Below, in pieces: positions 15,556 to 25,897 of a stretch of 33,404 nt of DNA; positions within the stretch are counted from its first letter, which is position 1, and the number at the start of each line of letters is the position of its first letter. This DNA comes from Piscinibacter defluvii (GTDB taxonomy: Bacteria > Pseudomonadota > Gammaproteobacteria > Burkholderiales > Burkholderiaceae_C): positions 1 through 33,404 of the forward strand of contig NZ_RCHJ01000036.1 of NCBI RefSeq assembly GCF_004011805.1, in the 5' to 3' direction. Below the pieces are notes generated by a model, which worked only from the letters and a program-made list of their open reading frames with translations, had not been told where the DNA came from and did not search any database. The translations under genes were made by a program, and so were the position numbers.

Positions 15556-16337
15556 AGCCGCAGGTCAGGACATCCCTGGCCTGTTGGCCGGGCATGACGC
15601 ACCTGGCGGCGACTCAAGCCGCCATGCGAGGCGTCACGGAACCTCTGTTGGGCAGTCTGCTCACGGACCACGTCCAACTCGTCCCCCAATCCTGCGATGT
15701 ACTCGACGAAGGGCTCGCCGAAGTGCTGGCCAACACCTGGCCTTCGACGGCCTTTCGCCTGCACGCCAACGTGAGGGTGTTGCCACGCCGGCGCCTTGCC
15801 GACCTGTGCACGTTCGAGCGCGATCGCGATTGGTTCGAGGCCGCAGCACGTGTGCATCGCGCGCTCGGGGCGACCGTCTACTCGGCCCACGCTGGTCAGA
15901 GGCGGGACGCCACGCTGAGCGAGATGCTCGACAACGCGTGCCGCTGCGCAGAGCTGTTCGGTTGCCCCGTCGCGATCGAAGGGCAGTATCCAGCCGCTGG
16001 CCAAGAGCCTCACAAGCTTCTCGTCAGCACCTGGGCCGAATACCGGGCGCTACTCGACAGCGGCGTTCCGTACGCGCTGGACCTCTCGCACCTCAACATC
16101 CTGGCCCACCGCACGGGACAACGCGACGAGACGCTCGTCGCGGAGATGCTGGCGAGCCCTTCGTGCCTCGAGGTGCACATCAGCGACAACGACGGCCGCG
16201 CCGACACCCACCAGGTGCTTCTCCGCGATCCCTGGTGGTGGCCCTTGCTCCGTCACATCCAACCCGGCGCAGTGGTGTTCTCGGAAGGGAACCACTGCCG
16301 CCACATCACCGAAAGGATTCACCATGAATCGCATTGA
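15552..16337 (+). CDS. Xylose-isomerase-like TIM-barrel protein
   Basis: 261-aa protein with the motif order of sugar-phosphate isomerase/AP-endonuclease-2 TIM barrels. LHANVRVL, SAHAGQ (His), VAIEGQ (Glu), YALDLSHLNIL (Asp, His), VHISDNDGRADTH (His, Asp, His) and FSEGNH (Glu) supply a likely divalent-metal site at the barrel mouth. The substrate is unknown: DNA repair (endonuclease IV-like), sugar isomerisation or an oxidase role are all open. The gene overlaps both neighbours (ATGA with the upstream stop, 14 bases with the downstream start), so it is part of a coupled trio. An enzyme of this kind behind an anti-restriction gene is uncommon. Confidence 0.72.
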   Translation: MKPQVRTSLACWPGMTHLAATQAAMRGVTEPLLGSLLTDHVQLVPQSCDVLDEGLAEVLANTWPSTAFRLHANVRVLPRRRLADLCTFERDRDWFEAAARVHRALGATVYSAHAGQRRDATLSEMLDNACRCAELFGCPVAIEGQYPAAGQEPHKLLVSTWAEYRALLDSGVPYALDLSHLNILAHRTGQRDETLVAEMLASPSCLEVHISDNDGRADTHQVLLRDPWWWPLLRHIQPGAVVFSEGNHCRHITERIHHESH

Positions 16338-16938
16338 CGTCAGCGGCCGCATTTCCGGCCTCGCCGACGCCGACTACCTGGTCGGACAAGGCGATGTCGA
16401 ACCCAACCACGAGGCTCAGCAGTTCTGCGAGCTGCGCAGCTGGTTGCGCCCGATCGAAGAGCGCCTCGACATCGCATGGTGCGGGGCGGTGATCGCTCAG
16501 ATCTTCCGCCATCACTCCTGGCTGCAGAGCTTCCAGCTCGAGCTGTGGACCGAGTCGGTCTACAACGACGAGGGCGGCAGCTTCATGGCGCACTACGCTC
16601 GGTTCCGGGATGTCGTTGCATGCGCCGGTGCTGAGGTGCCGGACGAGCTCCAAGACGGTGACGGGGCGCTCGACCCCGACGCGGCCGAGAACTTGCTCGA
16701 CTCGGAACACGAGGACGACGAGTTCGACCTCTGCACACCTTTCATCGAGCAAGGCAATGCCGACTCGTGCAATCTGACCCTGGATCGCGGCGTCCTCGCG
16801 CCACTGCTGGCCAGCTCGACTGTGAGCGGCCTGGCCGTGGCGCGGCTGCTTTGGCCCAACCATGAATCGCTGCGCCCCTGGGCGCAGCCTGCGCAGGCCT
16901 CGGCGGGCACCATGTCCACAGCCGAAACAACGGCCTGA
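16324..16938 (+). CDS. Acidic protein of unknown function, last gene of the klcA operon
   Basis: 204-aa acidic protein, not recognised. It has an aromatic-rich middle (HHSWLQSFQLELWTESVYNDEGGSFMAHY, 68-96), a run of Asp/Glu (DSEHEDDEFDL) and a low-complexity Ala/Ser/Thr tail. AAAGGA precedes the start, which lies inside the 3' end of the TIM-barrel gene. The strong terminator at 16967 ends the transcript. Strong acidity is seen in some DNA-mimic anti-restriction proteins; nothing else supports that reading. Confidence 0.6.
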   Translation: MNRIDVSGRISGLADADYLVGQGDVEPNHEAQQFCELRSWLRPIEERLDIAWCGAVIAQIFRHHSWLQSFQLELWTESVYNDEGGSFMAHYARFRDVVACAGAEVPDELQDGDGALDPDAAENLLDSEHEDDEFDLCTPFIEQGNADSCNLTLDRGVLAPLLASSTVSGLAVARLLWPNHESLRPWAQPAQASAGTMSTAETTA

Positions 16939-16966
16939 CGGCCAGCGCCGCCACGGCGCCCATTGC

Positions 16967-17006
16967 AGGGCCCTCATCCGAAAGGATTGAGGGCCCTTTT
17001 CTTTTT
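16967..17006 (+). terminator. Intrinsic terminator of the klcA operon
   Basis: A 13-bp stem (AGGGCCCTCA plus TCC, paired with GGA plus TGAGGGCCCT, one bulged T) with a GAAA loop is followed by TTTTCTTTTT at 16997-17006. This is a textbook Rho-independent terminator. On the other strand it could also serve the convergent lipoprotein gene, although the T-run favours the plus strand. Confidence 0.9.
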
Positions 17007-17040
17007 CCGGAGCACGCTTTGTCGTCTCCGGCCACCGCCT

Positions 17041-17679
17041 CTACCTCTTGCTCGCAGCCACCTCGATGATCATTCGATGGTTGGTCAAGTCGTTGCCCGG
17101 TTCGCGCGGCGGCGCATAAGCGATCGGCAGAATGCTCGCGCGCCACGCCGGGCGACTTGCATCCGCGTACTCGCACTCCCAGGTGCCATACGCGCCCTTC
17201 TCCCGAACGACGGCGAAGACCTTTCGCGCTTCAGCAGCCCCGAGGCTCGCATTGACCTGGTCGTTGATCAGCACTGCCTGGACCGCTGTGTCCGCGGCCA
17301 AGTCCGGCCGCCCTGCCCTTGCCGCGGCGGCGCGACCCATCATCGCGGCCGCAATCGGCGACGTGTAGTACGAGCCCACAGGGTCACCGGTATGCGCTTC
17401 CGTCCGCGTGAGCTTGCCGCCTCCGGCCCTGCAGAAGTTCCACAGCTCCACCGTCGGCCGCTCGAGCTGGCGGAAGTTGGCGTCGTTGAAGTACGCCAGG
17501 TAGCGGATCGTGCCGCCCACCTCGAGTGATTGCCTGTCCTTGAACCTTGTTCTCAGAAACTCGTCCACGCTGAGGTTGGCGTACTGCGATGCCTCTGTGC
17601 TGCTCAACGTGCTGGTCGCGCACCCAGCCATGAGCGACAGCATCACGCCCCCGATGGCGACAACTACAGGAAATCTCAT
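17041..17679 (-). CDS. Predicted lipoprotein of unknown function
   Basis: 212-aa protein with a lipoprotein signal peptide: basic start (MRF), hydrophobic core and lipobox LMAGC with the lipidated Cys at 20, so it should be anchored in a membrane facing the periplasm. The mature part has WNFCRAGGGK and WECEYADASRP, giving two cysteines that may form a disulfide, and no recognised domain. The start at 17677-17679 has GGGGAGC upstream and gives the signal peptide directly. It converges on the klcA operon and is divergent from the methylase/helicase gene. It could be a surface or entry-exclusion protein, but this is a guess. Confidence 0.72.
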   Translation of the reverse strand: MRFPVVVAIGGVMLSLMAGCATSTLSSTEASQYANLSVDEFLRTRFKDRQSLEVGGTIRYLAYFNDANFRQLERPTVELWNFCRAGGGKLTRTEAHTGDPVGSYYTSPIAAAMMGRAAAARAGRPDLAADTAVQAVLINDQVNASLGAAEARKVFAVVREKGAYGTWECEYADASRPAWRASILPIAYAPPREPGNDLTNHRMIIEVAASKR

Positions 17680-17820
17680 CCGGTGCTCCCCTTGCGGTTG
17701 TGGTTCGAGCCCATTGTGGCTGCTCCGACAGCGCTCCTTTGCCCGGCCCCACGGCCCACGGCCGGACAAATGAACATGCGCCGCGCTCCTTCCCCACCTT
17801 CCGCGCGCGTCGGGCTTGCG

Positions 17821-17919
17821 CCATACTCACCCTGCTCCTTGGCCTAGCGCCATAGCCGCCATCACTGGCGTTCCGGCCCAGCCGGCGTTCGCAGTCGTGA
17901 CCTGCACGTAGATCCCGCC
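17821..17919. repeat. Intergenic conserved motif, copy B
   Basis: The core (17867-17919) is 47/53 identical to 13406-13458, and CCATACT at 17821-17827 lies 46 bases before the core (45 in copy A). The hairpin CCGGC-CCA-GCCGG is fully conserved. The spacing and identity argue for a functional element rather than coding homology. Confidence 0.6.
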
Positions 17920-18091
17920 AGGCACCCCCTGGTCCAAGCCGTCCTCTGCGACGGCGAGTCCATTCGGCGCGCGCACTCGCACGCGTCTTTCCCCGCATCT
18001 CGTCAGCCTCAGCGCCTGCCCCATCGGCAGAGCGTTGTGCCGACCCACGACCGCATGCCGCGCAACGGCCAGCGGACCAACTCCTCCCACC

Positions 18092-18124
18092 GGGAGCACA
18101 CGCTCCCATGGGGGACGTGTGCTC
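18092..18124 (+). promoter_or_regulatory. Competing leader hairpins before the methylase/helicase
   Basis: GGGAGC (18092-18097) can pair with GCTCCC (18102-18107) around an ACAC loop. Alternatively GAGCACAC (18094-18101) can pair with GTGTGCTC (18117-18124). The two structures share bases, so only one can form. They lie 22-55 bases before the preferred start codon, and an in-frame ATG at 18108 lies inside. This is compatible with translational or attenuation control. Confidence 0.4.
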
Positions 18125-18146
18125 TCTCCACTTCAACGGAGATCGC

Positions 18147-21100
18147 ATGTCCTCATCCCGCGAGGGTGGCTACACCCTTTCCTTGCCGGGCTTCGACGAC
18201 GACGCCCCCGCATATCCCGACCTGTTCGCCGAGGCGACGCCGGCTCCCGCCGTCGAACCCGAAGCACTTCAAGTCGATGATGTGCACTTCCCGAAGGCGT
18301 GGCGCCCCGCCTTGCCCACCGCGTCGCAACACGCCGACGCCGTCCAATGGCCCACCTGGAACGACGAGTTCCTTGCCGGGCTGGATGGCCAGGTGACGAA
18401 GTTCGACGCCAACATCGCCGCGATCGCCGCGCTTAGCGCGGTCGAAAGCGCCCCCCGCTCCCCGAGCGCCGATGAACGCGCGGCCCTGCTGCGCTACACC
18501 GGTTGGGGCGGCCTGCCGGCCAGCTTCAACGAAGACGGCCGCGACCCCGCCTGGGTCCGTCGCGCCACCCATCTGCGCGAGCTGCTGGGCGCCGACGACT
18601 ACGACTCCGCGCGTGCGTCGGTCAACAACAGCCACTACACCGACCCTCTGGTGATCCACTGGATCTGGTCGATCCTGCGGCGCATCGGCTTTCGCGGCGG
18701 CTCGATCCTCGAGCCCAGCGCCGGCATCGGCCACTTCCTCGGCTGCATGCCGGCGGAGATCGCGCAGCGAAGCCGCATCACTGCGGTCGAGCTCGATCGC
18801 CTGTCCGGGCGCATCCTCCGCGCGCTCTACGGCCCTCACGGCGTCGACGTGCGCATCAGCGGCTTCGAGGCAGCATCGCTTGCCGATGGGTCCTACGACC
18901 TGGTCGTGTCGAACGTGCCGTTCGGCCGCTACGGCGTGCTGGACAACCGCAACCGCCCGTACAGCCGGGCGAGCATTCACAACTGGTTCGTCGGCCGCGC
19001 GCTCGACGTGCTTCGGCCGGGTGGGCTGGTGTGCTTCATCACATCGACCTACTTCATGGACGGACACGACGCCGCCGTCCGGGCCCACGTGGCATCGGAA
19101 GCTGACCTGGTCGCTGCGTTCCGTCTGCCGGCTGGCACATTCGAGCGTCTGGCCTCGACCAGCGTGCAGGCCGACGTGATCGTGCTGCGCAAGCGCGCGG
19201 CCGGAGACGTCGCGGCGCCTGCCGAGTGGCTGGACCTGGACTACGTTCCCAAGACGATGCTCAGGCCCGGCTGCTACGAGCAGTACCTGCGGATCAATCG
19301 CTGGTTCGTGCGCAAGCCCGACCATGTGTTCGGGCGGATCGACAAAGTGGCCAACGGCTACGAGGCCGTGCCGACCGCGGTGCTCGACGGTGATCTCGAG
19401 ACAGCGCTGCTCAACGCGCAGTCGCTGGTCCCGCAGGGCATCTATGCGCCGCGACCCGACCCAACCGCGCCGGCACCTGCGACGCGGGAACTCGTTGCGG
19501 CACCTCCCGGCACGCGCCCCGGGTCGTTCGTGGTGCACGAGGGCCGCATCGGCGTTGTCGATGGCGAGCATGTCGTCGACATGCACGATCGCCTCAACGC
19601 GACGGCCCGACAGCGCATCGCTGGCATGGTCGACATCCGGGATCGCGCTCGTACGCTGCTGAGCGCACAGCTCGGCTCGACGTCGGACGCCGAGCTCGGC
19701 GATCTGCGTCGCAGGCTGAACCAGAGCTACGACTGGTTCGTCAACAAGCACGGCTGGCTGTCCTGCCGTGCGAACGCCCTCGCCTTCCGGCGAGATCCTG
19801 ACTATCCCCTGCTCCTCTCGCTGGAGCACTACGACGAAGAGGAGGAATCCGCCACCAAGGCTGCAATCTTCACTCGGCGCACGGTCTCTCCCGTCAGGGA
19901 GGCCACCGTTGCCGAACATCCCGACGAGGCGCTTGCGCTCTCGATGCAGTGGAAGGGCAGAGTCGACCCCGACTACTTGGCTCGCCTGCTGCGCTCCGAC
20001 GCCGAAGACGTCCTCGCGGACCTCAAGGCTCGGGGCATGATCTACCTGAACCCGGAGGGCAACCGCTGGGAACCGGCCGACGAATACCTCTCCGGCAACG
20101 TGAAGCGCAAGCTGAACGTTGCGCTCGCCGCCGGCGACGCCTATCAGGCGAACGTCGCGGCCCTCGAGAAGGTCATCCCCGAAGATCTGCCGCCAGGCGA
20201 CATCTCGTTGCGCCTCGGCGCTGTCTGGGTGCCGGCCGACGTGGTGGAAGGCTTCATCACCGAAGTGCTGCAGGTGCAGGACGCCGCTGTTCGCTACATG
20301 GCGGTCGCCGGCACCTGGTCCGTGACTTTCAACGACTGGTCTGTGCGGCAGAACGTCACCTGCATCCAGGAGTTCGGCACGCGACGCATGCATGCCATCG
20401 AGCTCATCCAGCACGCCCTCAACGTGCAGACCCCGACAGTGCGCGATCCGCACCCGGAGAAGGACGGCGTCTACGTCGTCAACAAGGAAGAGACGCTTGC
20501 TGCGCGGGAGAAGCTCGGAATGATCCGAGACCGCTTCGCAGCATGGGCCTACGAGGACGCCCCGCGGCGGGAGCGGTTGTGCAGGATCTACAACGACCTG
20601 TTCAACTGCATTCGCCAGCGGGAGTTCGACGGCTCACATCTCAACCTGCCAGGCTTCTCGCATTGCTTCGAGCTTCACAAGAGCCAACGCAACGCGATCT
20701 GGCGCATCGTGCAGTCCGGCAACACCGGGCTGTTCCACGCCGTCGGCGCAGGCAAGACGGCGGTCATGGCTGCCGCGAGCATGGAGCTTCGGCGCCTGGG
20801 CCTGGCAAACAAGCCTGCTCACATCGTGCCGAACCACTGCCTTGAGCAGTACACCGCCGAGATGGTGCGCCTGTACCCTTCCGCTGCCGTCCTGATGGCT
20901 ACCAAGGAGGATCTGGCCGGCGACCGTCGCCGCGAGTTCGTGGCGCGGGTGGCAACCGGGGACTGGGATGCGATCGTCATGACGCACTCCACCTTCGAGC
21001 TGCTCGCGATGTCGGCCGAGTTCACCAAGGCCTTCATCAAGGACATCATCCGCGACATCGAGATGGCAGTGCGGGCTTGCAGTGGCGACAACCGCTCCAA

Positions 21101-22757
21101 CCGCATCGTCAAGCAGCTCGAGCGCATGAAGAAGACCTGGAAGGTCCGGCTCGAAAAGCTGGACAACCAGGAACGCAAGGACGACTTCCTCTGCTGGGAA
21201 GCACTTGGAATCGACTGGGTCGCCTATGACGAGGCGCACCTGGCGAAGAACCTTTTTCGTCACACGAAAATGGCGCGCATCGCAGGCCTGCCGCTGAGCA
21301 ACTCTCAGCGCGCGTTCGACCTGTTCTTGAAGACCCGCTACACGATGAGCCTCTACCGGGGCGAACATCGTGGCGTGGTACTGGCGACGGCAACCCCTGT
21401 CGCCAACAGCATGGCCGAGGTGCACACCTTCCAGCGCTTCCTGCAGCCCAACACGCTGCGCGCGCTGGGTCTTGAGCAGTTCGACGCCTGGGCCGCCACC
21501 TTCGGGGAAACGGTCACGGCGCTGGAGATTGCGCCGGACGGCAGCGGCTATCGCCTCAACACCCGGTTCGCTCGTTTCATCAACGTGCCGGACCTGATGA
21601 CGGTGTTCTGTGACGTGTCCGACATCCGCACGCGCGAGATGCTGAAGCTGCCGGTGCCGCGCCTGAAGGGTGACAAGCCCCGAACGGTGACCTGCAAGCC
21701 AAGCGAGCAACTGCGCGCCTTCGTGCGGACGCTCGTGAAGCGAGCCGAGAGGCTGAAGACCGAGCGGGTCGACCCCCGCCAGGACAACATGCTTCTGATC
21801 GCCAGTGAGGGCCGGATGGCCGCGCTAGACATGAGGCTCATCGGCAGCCACCTGCCGGCCGACCCCGACTGCAAGGTGGTGCAATGTGCGCGCGAAGTGC
21901 ACCGCATCTGGCAGGAGACCGCGAGCCTCAAGAGGGCCCAGCTAGTGTTCTGCGACCTGTCCACTCCCAAGGGTGGGCCGGCGTTCAGCGTCTACCAGGC
22001 GCTGCGCGACGAATTGATCGAGCGAGGCATACCCGCCGAGCAGATCGCTTTCATCCACGATGCCGAGACCGACTCACAGAAGGCCAAGCTCTTCCGCCAG
22101 GTGCGCGAGGGAAAGGTCCGCGTGCTGCTCGGTTCGACCCAGAAGATGGGCGTCGGCACGAACGTACAGCGGCGCCTGGTGGCGCTGCACGAACTCGACT
22201 GCCCGTGGCGTCCCTGTGACGTCGAGCAGCGCGAGGGACGCATCCTGCGCCAAGGCAACGAGTGCGACGAGGTGGAAATCATCCGCTACGTCACCGAGGG
22301 AAGCTTCGACGCGTACAGCTGGCAGACCGTCTTGACCAAGGCGAAGTTCATCGCGCAAGTGATGAGCGGCGACAAGGGCATCCGGTCCGTCGAAGACGTG
22401 GAGTTGGCAACCCTCACCTACGCCGAGGTGAAGGCGCTGGCGTCAGGCAATCCGAAGATCATCGAGAAGGCCGGCGTCGACGCGGAGATCGCGAAGTACG
22501 CCTCCCTGCTGTCCGTGTGGCGCAACCAGCGCTACAGCAACGAGATCGAGGTGGCGAACCTTCCGATGCGAATCGAGAGCAACGAGCGTCTGCTCGCTGC
22601 GCTCCAGACCGACGCGCAGCGCGCAAGCGCTGTGCTGGCATCCGACCTGGTGGTCAACGTCCACGGCCGCGCCTATCGCGGACGCGAGGAGATCGGTGAG
22701 TGTTGCCGCCGACCGAATTCTGACCAGCAAACCCGTGTAGTGCCGATTGAAAACTGA
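18147..22757 (+). pseudogene. N12-class adenine methylase/SF2 helicase fusion, C-terminus lost to IS21
   Basis: 1518 native codons followed by about 18 codons of IS sequence. The N-terminal N6-adenine methyltransferase domain has LEPSAGIGHFLG (motif I, 188-199) and SNVPFG (motif IV, 255-260; canonical NPPF/Y with Val for the first Pro). The helicase core follows: Walker A HAVGAGKT (about 863-870), YDEAHLAKN (about 1030), ATATPVANS and REGRILRQGN (motif VI). This is the COG4646-like architecture of large plasmid and phage proteins, some of which (phage P1 DarB) protect incoming DNA from restriction. The start at 18147 has GGAG 5-8 bases before it; ATG 18108 is an alternative. All catalytic motifs precede the break, so partial function is conceivable. 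Confidence 0.85.
22701..22726 (+). repeat. IS21 left terminal inverted repeat
   Basis: Exact inverted copy of 25221-25246. It begins immediately after codon 1518 of the methylase/helicase gene. Confidence 0.95.
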
Positions 22758-22816
22758 CCAGGGTGAGAGACCTACCCTGCTGCTTTTTGTGGCAGGGGTT
22801 CTGGACGGTGATCACC

Positions 22817-24328
22817 ATGGCCTTAAAGGGCAAGATCCGCTCGCTGCGAGAGCGCGAGGGCAAGTCGATCAGTGAGATCGCCAGGCGCACGAGCCTGTCA
22901 CGCAACACGATCAAGAAGTGGCTGAAGGCGCCGGCCGAGGCGCAGCCGAAGTACCGGCGGCGCAGCGCGCCGAACAAGCTCACCCCGTTCGTCGATGCCA
23001 TCACGCAGGCGTTGAAGACCGACGCCCACCGACCCCGGCACGAACGGCGCAGCGCCCGGGCGCTGCTGTCGCTGATCCAGGCGCAGGGCTACGACGGCGG
23101 CTACAGCCGGCTGACCGACTTCATCCGTGCCTGGCGCCAGGGCGAGGGGCAGGCGGTGCTGACCACTGCGTTTGTGCCGCTGAAGTTCGAGCTGGGCGAC
23201 GCGTTCCAGTTCGACTGGAGCGAGGAAGGGCTGGTGGTGGGCGGCATCTACTACCGGGTGCAGGTGGCGCACCTGAAGCTGTGCGCTTCGCGCGCGTTCT
23301 GGCTGACGGCCTACCCGAGCCAGGGCCACGAGATGCTGTTCGACGCGCACACCCGCGCGTTCACCGCGCTGGGCGGGATCCCGCGCCGGGGCATCTACGA
23401 CAACATGAAGACCGCGGTGGACAAGGTCAAGAAGGGCAAGGGCCGCATCGTCAACGCGCGCTTCGCGGTGATGTGCAACCACTACCTGTTCGACCCGGAC
23501 TTCTGCAACGTGGCCTCGGGCTGGGAGAAGGGGGTGGTGGAGAAGAACGTGCAGGACAGCCGCCGGCGCATCTGGATCGAGGCCGGTGAGCGGCGCTTCG
23601 GCTCGTTCGTGGAGTTGAACGTGTGGCTGGGCGAGCGGTGCCGGTCGCTGTGGGCGGACCTGCGCCACCCCGAGCACCAGCAGTTCAGCGTGGCGGAGAT
23701 GCTGGAGCTGGAGCAGCCGCACCTCATGCCCATGCCCGAGCCGTTCGACGGCTACGTGGAGAACCCGGCGCGGGTGTCGAGCACCTGCCTGGTGTCGGTG
23801 GCGCGCAACCGCTACTCGGTGCCGTGCGAGCTGGCGGGCCAGCAGGTGAGCACCCGGCTGTACCCGGGCCGGGTGGTGGTCGTGGCCGACGACAAGGTCC
23901 AGGCTGACCACGAGCGGTTGAGCGACCGGGGCCAGACGCGCTACGACTGGACGCACTACATCCCGCTGGTGCAGCGCAAGCCGGGCGTGCTTCGCAACGG
24001 CGCGCCCTTCGCCGACATGCCCGAGCCGCTGATCGCGCTGCAGCGTGCGCTGATGCGTCGCCCCGGTGGCGACCGGGTGATGGCTCAGGTGCTGGCGGCC
24101 GTGCCTACGGCTGGGTTGGAAGCCGTGCTGGTGGCCGTCAGCCTGGTGCTGGAGACCGGTGCGGTCAGCGCAGAACACGTGCTCAACGTGCTGGCGCGGC
24201 TCAATGCGGCCCCCGAACCCGAGAAGGTGGAGACTGCCCTGACGCTCAGCGAGCCGCCCAAGGCGGACGCCGCGCGTTACGACAGCCTGCGTGCCGACCA
24301 TGCCGCCCAGGAGGACCACCATGTCTGA
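22817..24328 (+). CDS. istA: IstA transposase of IS21 family
   Basis: 503-aa DDE transposase that cuts and joins the IS ends. The N-terminal helix-turn-helix is [20 protein letters not shown] (17-36). Catalytic residues are D133 (FQFDWSE), D195 ([10 protein letters not shown]) and probably E242 (KGVVEKNV). The Mu-type beta-barrel region follows. The start at 22817 fits the family N-terminus (MALKGKIR); the ribosome-binding site is weak. The last bases overlap the istB start by 8 nt, the normal arrangement for translational coupling. The gene appears intact. Confidence 0.95.
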   Translation: MALKGKIRSLREREGKSISEIARRTSLSRNTIKKWLKAPAEAQPKYRRRSAPNKLTPFVDAITQALKTDAHRPRHERRSARALLSLIQAQGYDGGYSRLTDFIRAWRQGEGQAVLTTAFVPLKFELGDAFQFDWSEEGLVVGGIYYRVQVAHLKLCASRAFWLTAYPSQGHEMLFDAHTRAFTALGGIPRRGIYDNMKTAVDKVKKGKGRIVNARFAVMCNHYLFDPDFCNVASGWEKGVVEKNVQDSRRRIWIEAGERRFGSFVELNVWLGERCRSLWADLRHPEHQQFSVAEMLELEQPHLMPMPEPFDGYVENPARVSSTCLVSVARNRYSVPCELAGQQVSTRLYPGRVVVVADDKVQADHERLSDRGQTRYDWTHYIPLVQRKPGVLRNGAPFADMPEPLIALQRALMRRPGGDRVMAQVLAAVPTAGLEAVLVAVSLVLETGAVSAEHVLNVLARLNAAPEPEKVETALTLSEPPKADAARYDSLRADHAAQEDHHV

Positions 24329-25154
24329 AGCACAGCGCGACGTGGTGGCCGAGTTGAAGGCGCTGCGCCTGTACGGCATGGCAGCTGCCTGGGGCGATCT
24401 GCAGGAACAGGGCGGACTGGGTGCCGTCGACGGCGGCCGCTGGCTGGTCGAGCACCTGCTGCGGGCCGAGGGCGTGGACCGGGCGATGCGCTCGGTGAAC
24501 TACCAGATGGGAGCAGCGAAGTTCCCCGTGCACCGCGACCTGGCCAGCTTCGACTTCGAGTCCTCGCGCGTGGACCGCAACCTGGTCGAGCAACTGGCCG
24601 AGATGGCGTTCACCGAGGTGGCGCACAACGCGGTGTTCATCGGCGGGCCGGGCACGGGCAAGACCCACCTGAGCACGGCCATCGGTGTGGCCGGCATCAC
24701 CCGGCGCGGCAAGCGCGTGCGCTTCTACTCCACCGTCGACCTGGTCAACGCGCTGGAGCGCGAGAAGGCCGAGGGCCGTGCAGGACGCATCGGCGCCACG
24801 CTGATGCACATGGACCTGGTGATCCTGGACGAACTCGGCTACCTGCCGTTCAGCCAGGCCGGCGGCGCCTTGCTCTTCCACCTACTCAGCAAGCTCTACG
24901 AGCGCACCAGCGTGATGATCACCACCAACCTGACCTTCGGCGAGTGGGCCGCCGTCTTCGGCGACGCGAAGATGACCACCGCGCTGCTCGACCGCCTCAC
25001 CCACCACTGCCACATCATCGAGACGGGCAACGAGTCCTACCGCTTCCGGCACTCCTCGGCCACCGCCAAGACCCGGATCCGGGCGCGCGAGCAGGCCCGC
25101 CGCAGCGCCCCAACAGACCCCAACCAGGAGGGCTCCAACCCACTCAGCGAATAG
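24321..25154 (+). CDS. istB: IstB ATPase transposition helper of IS21 family
   Basis: 277-aa AAA+ ATPase, related to DnaC, that remodels target DNA and stimulates IstA. Walker A GGPGTGKT at 108-115 and Walker [10 protein letters not shown] are intact. AGGAGG lies 6 bases before the ATG at 24321, inside the end of istA. A hairpin GGCAGT/ACTGCC (25169-25187) follows the stop but without a T-run. Confidence 0.95.
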   Translation: MSEAQRDVVAELKALRLYGMAAAWGDLQEQGGLGAVDGGRWLVEHLLRAEGVDRAMRSVNYQMGAAKFPVHRDLASFDFESSRVDRNLVEQLAEMAFTEVAHNAVFIGGPGTGKTHLSTAIGVAGITRRGKRVRFYSTVDLVNALEREKAEGRAGRIGATLMHMDLVILDELGYLPFSQAGGALLFHLLSKLYERTSVMITTNLTFGEWAAVFGDAKMTTALLDRLTHHCHIIETGNESYRFRHSSATAKTRIRAREQARRSAPTDPNQEGSNPLSE

Positions 25155-25206
25155 ACTTATCCACAGACGGCAGTCCCCGCGACTGCCACCCGCCCCTGGT
25201 CAAAGT

Positions 25207-25839
25207 TCAGTCGGCACGGGTGGTCAGAATTCGGTCGGCGGCAACAGCCATGAGCATCTGCAGCGTGAACCTCTGCGCCAGATCTCGCTCGACCCCACGC
25301 TTCACCATCGAGTTGAAGCACGCTGCCAGCTTGTCAGCCGCCTGGCGCGTCACTGACTCCTGGTGGTTCCCGAAGACCGGCGCCTCGTCGCCCGGAAACA
25401 TGAAGTTCAGCGGCCCGTACCGCGTCGGCAGGTCCGCGAGTTTCACCACATCCACCGGCGTGTCGAGCTGCGTCTCGAAGTCGTACAGCCAGAACTCGTC
25501 GAAGTTGCAGAGCACCGCGTACCTCGGACGGTTGGGCACCAATCGGGTCCAGTACGTGAACGCCTGGCTGTAGTGCTTGCCGAGATCTGCGCCTCTCTTC
25601 TTCATCTCGATCACGACCACCGGCTTCCACACGAGATCGGCGAACGACGTGCCGCCCGTCGTGTTCTTCACGCGGAGTTCGCACGTCGCGCCTGCCTCCC
25701 TGAGCCCGTTCCAGCCGAAGGCTTGGAATAGCCGATCAAGGTAGACCTGTGCCTCCCCCTTTTCGTCGCCGCTGATGTGCTGAGCCACCCACTGCGTGAA
25801 TGCCTGCAGCTTTGCCTTCTTCTCGCTTGGTGCCGTCAT
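25207..25839 (-). pseudogene. MmeI-like type IIL restriction-modification enzyme, N-terminal fragment
   Basis: About 200 native residues followed by 10 codons read into the IS21 end. Intact MmeI-like enzymes have about 900 residues, with nuclease, helical spacer, N6-adenine methylase and target-recognition domains. Only the nuclease part remains: FADLVWKPVVVIEMKK gives the PD-(D/E)xK triad D68, E78, K80, followed by YAVLCNFDEFWLYDF and the TRYGPLNFMF region typical of these proteins. AAGGA precedes the ATG at 25837-25839. It is downstream of parB by 58 bases. Methylase and specificity parts are absent, so the gene should be inactive. Confidence 0.82.
25221..25246 (+). repeat. IS21 right terminal inverted repeat
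   Basis: Exact inverted copy of 22701-22726. It ends inside codon 200 of the MmeI-like gene fragment. Confidence 0.95.
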
Positions 25840-25897
25840 GCCGGTCCTTCTTCTTCGATTCGGCTCGTGGCGCTTCGCGCCCCTCCATCCAGCCGGT

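Larger units (their letters stand above)
17680..18146. other. Divergent intergenic region, no gene
   Basis: About 467 bases between the lipoprotein gene (minus) and the methylase/helicase (plus). No convincing gene is seen. It holds copy B of the shared 53-bp motif and, next to the downstream start, two mutually exclusive hairpins. Confidence 0.6.
22701..25246 (+). mobile_element. IS21-family insertion sequence, complete, 2546 bp
   Basis: Perfect 26-bp terminal inverted repeats (22701-22726 and 25221-25246, beginning TGTTGCCGCCGACC). A second, imperfect inner pair (22740-22762 and 25195-25217, about 19/23) matches the multiple transposase-binding repeats of this family. It carries istA and istB. 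The flanks (GGTGAG left, GCCATG right) share no direct duplication of the usual 4-8 bp, and they belong to two different truncated genes. Confidence 0.95.

Noticed and set aside
18153-20453. 766-codon open frame on the minus strand
   Set aside because: Antisense to the methylase/helicase, whose motifs are clear; no domain in the shadow.
22898-24379. 493-codon open frame antisense to istA
   Set aside because: His/Arg/Val-rich shadow of the well-conserved transposase.
25169-25187. Hairpin after istB as a terminator
   Set aside because: A 6-bp stem with no following T-run; too weak to call.
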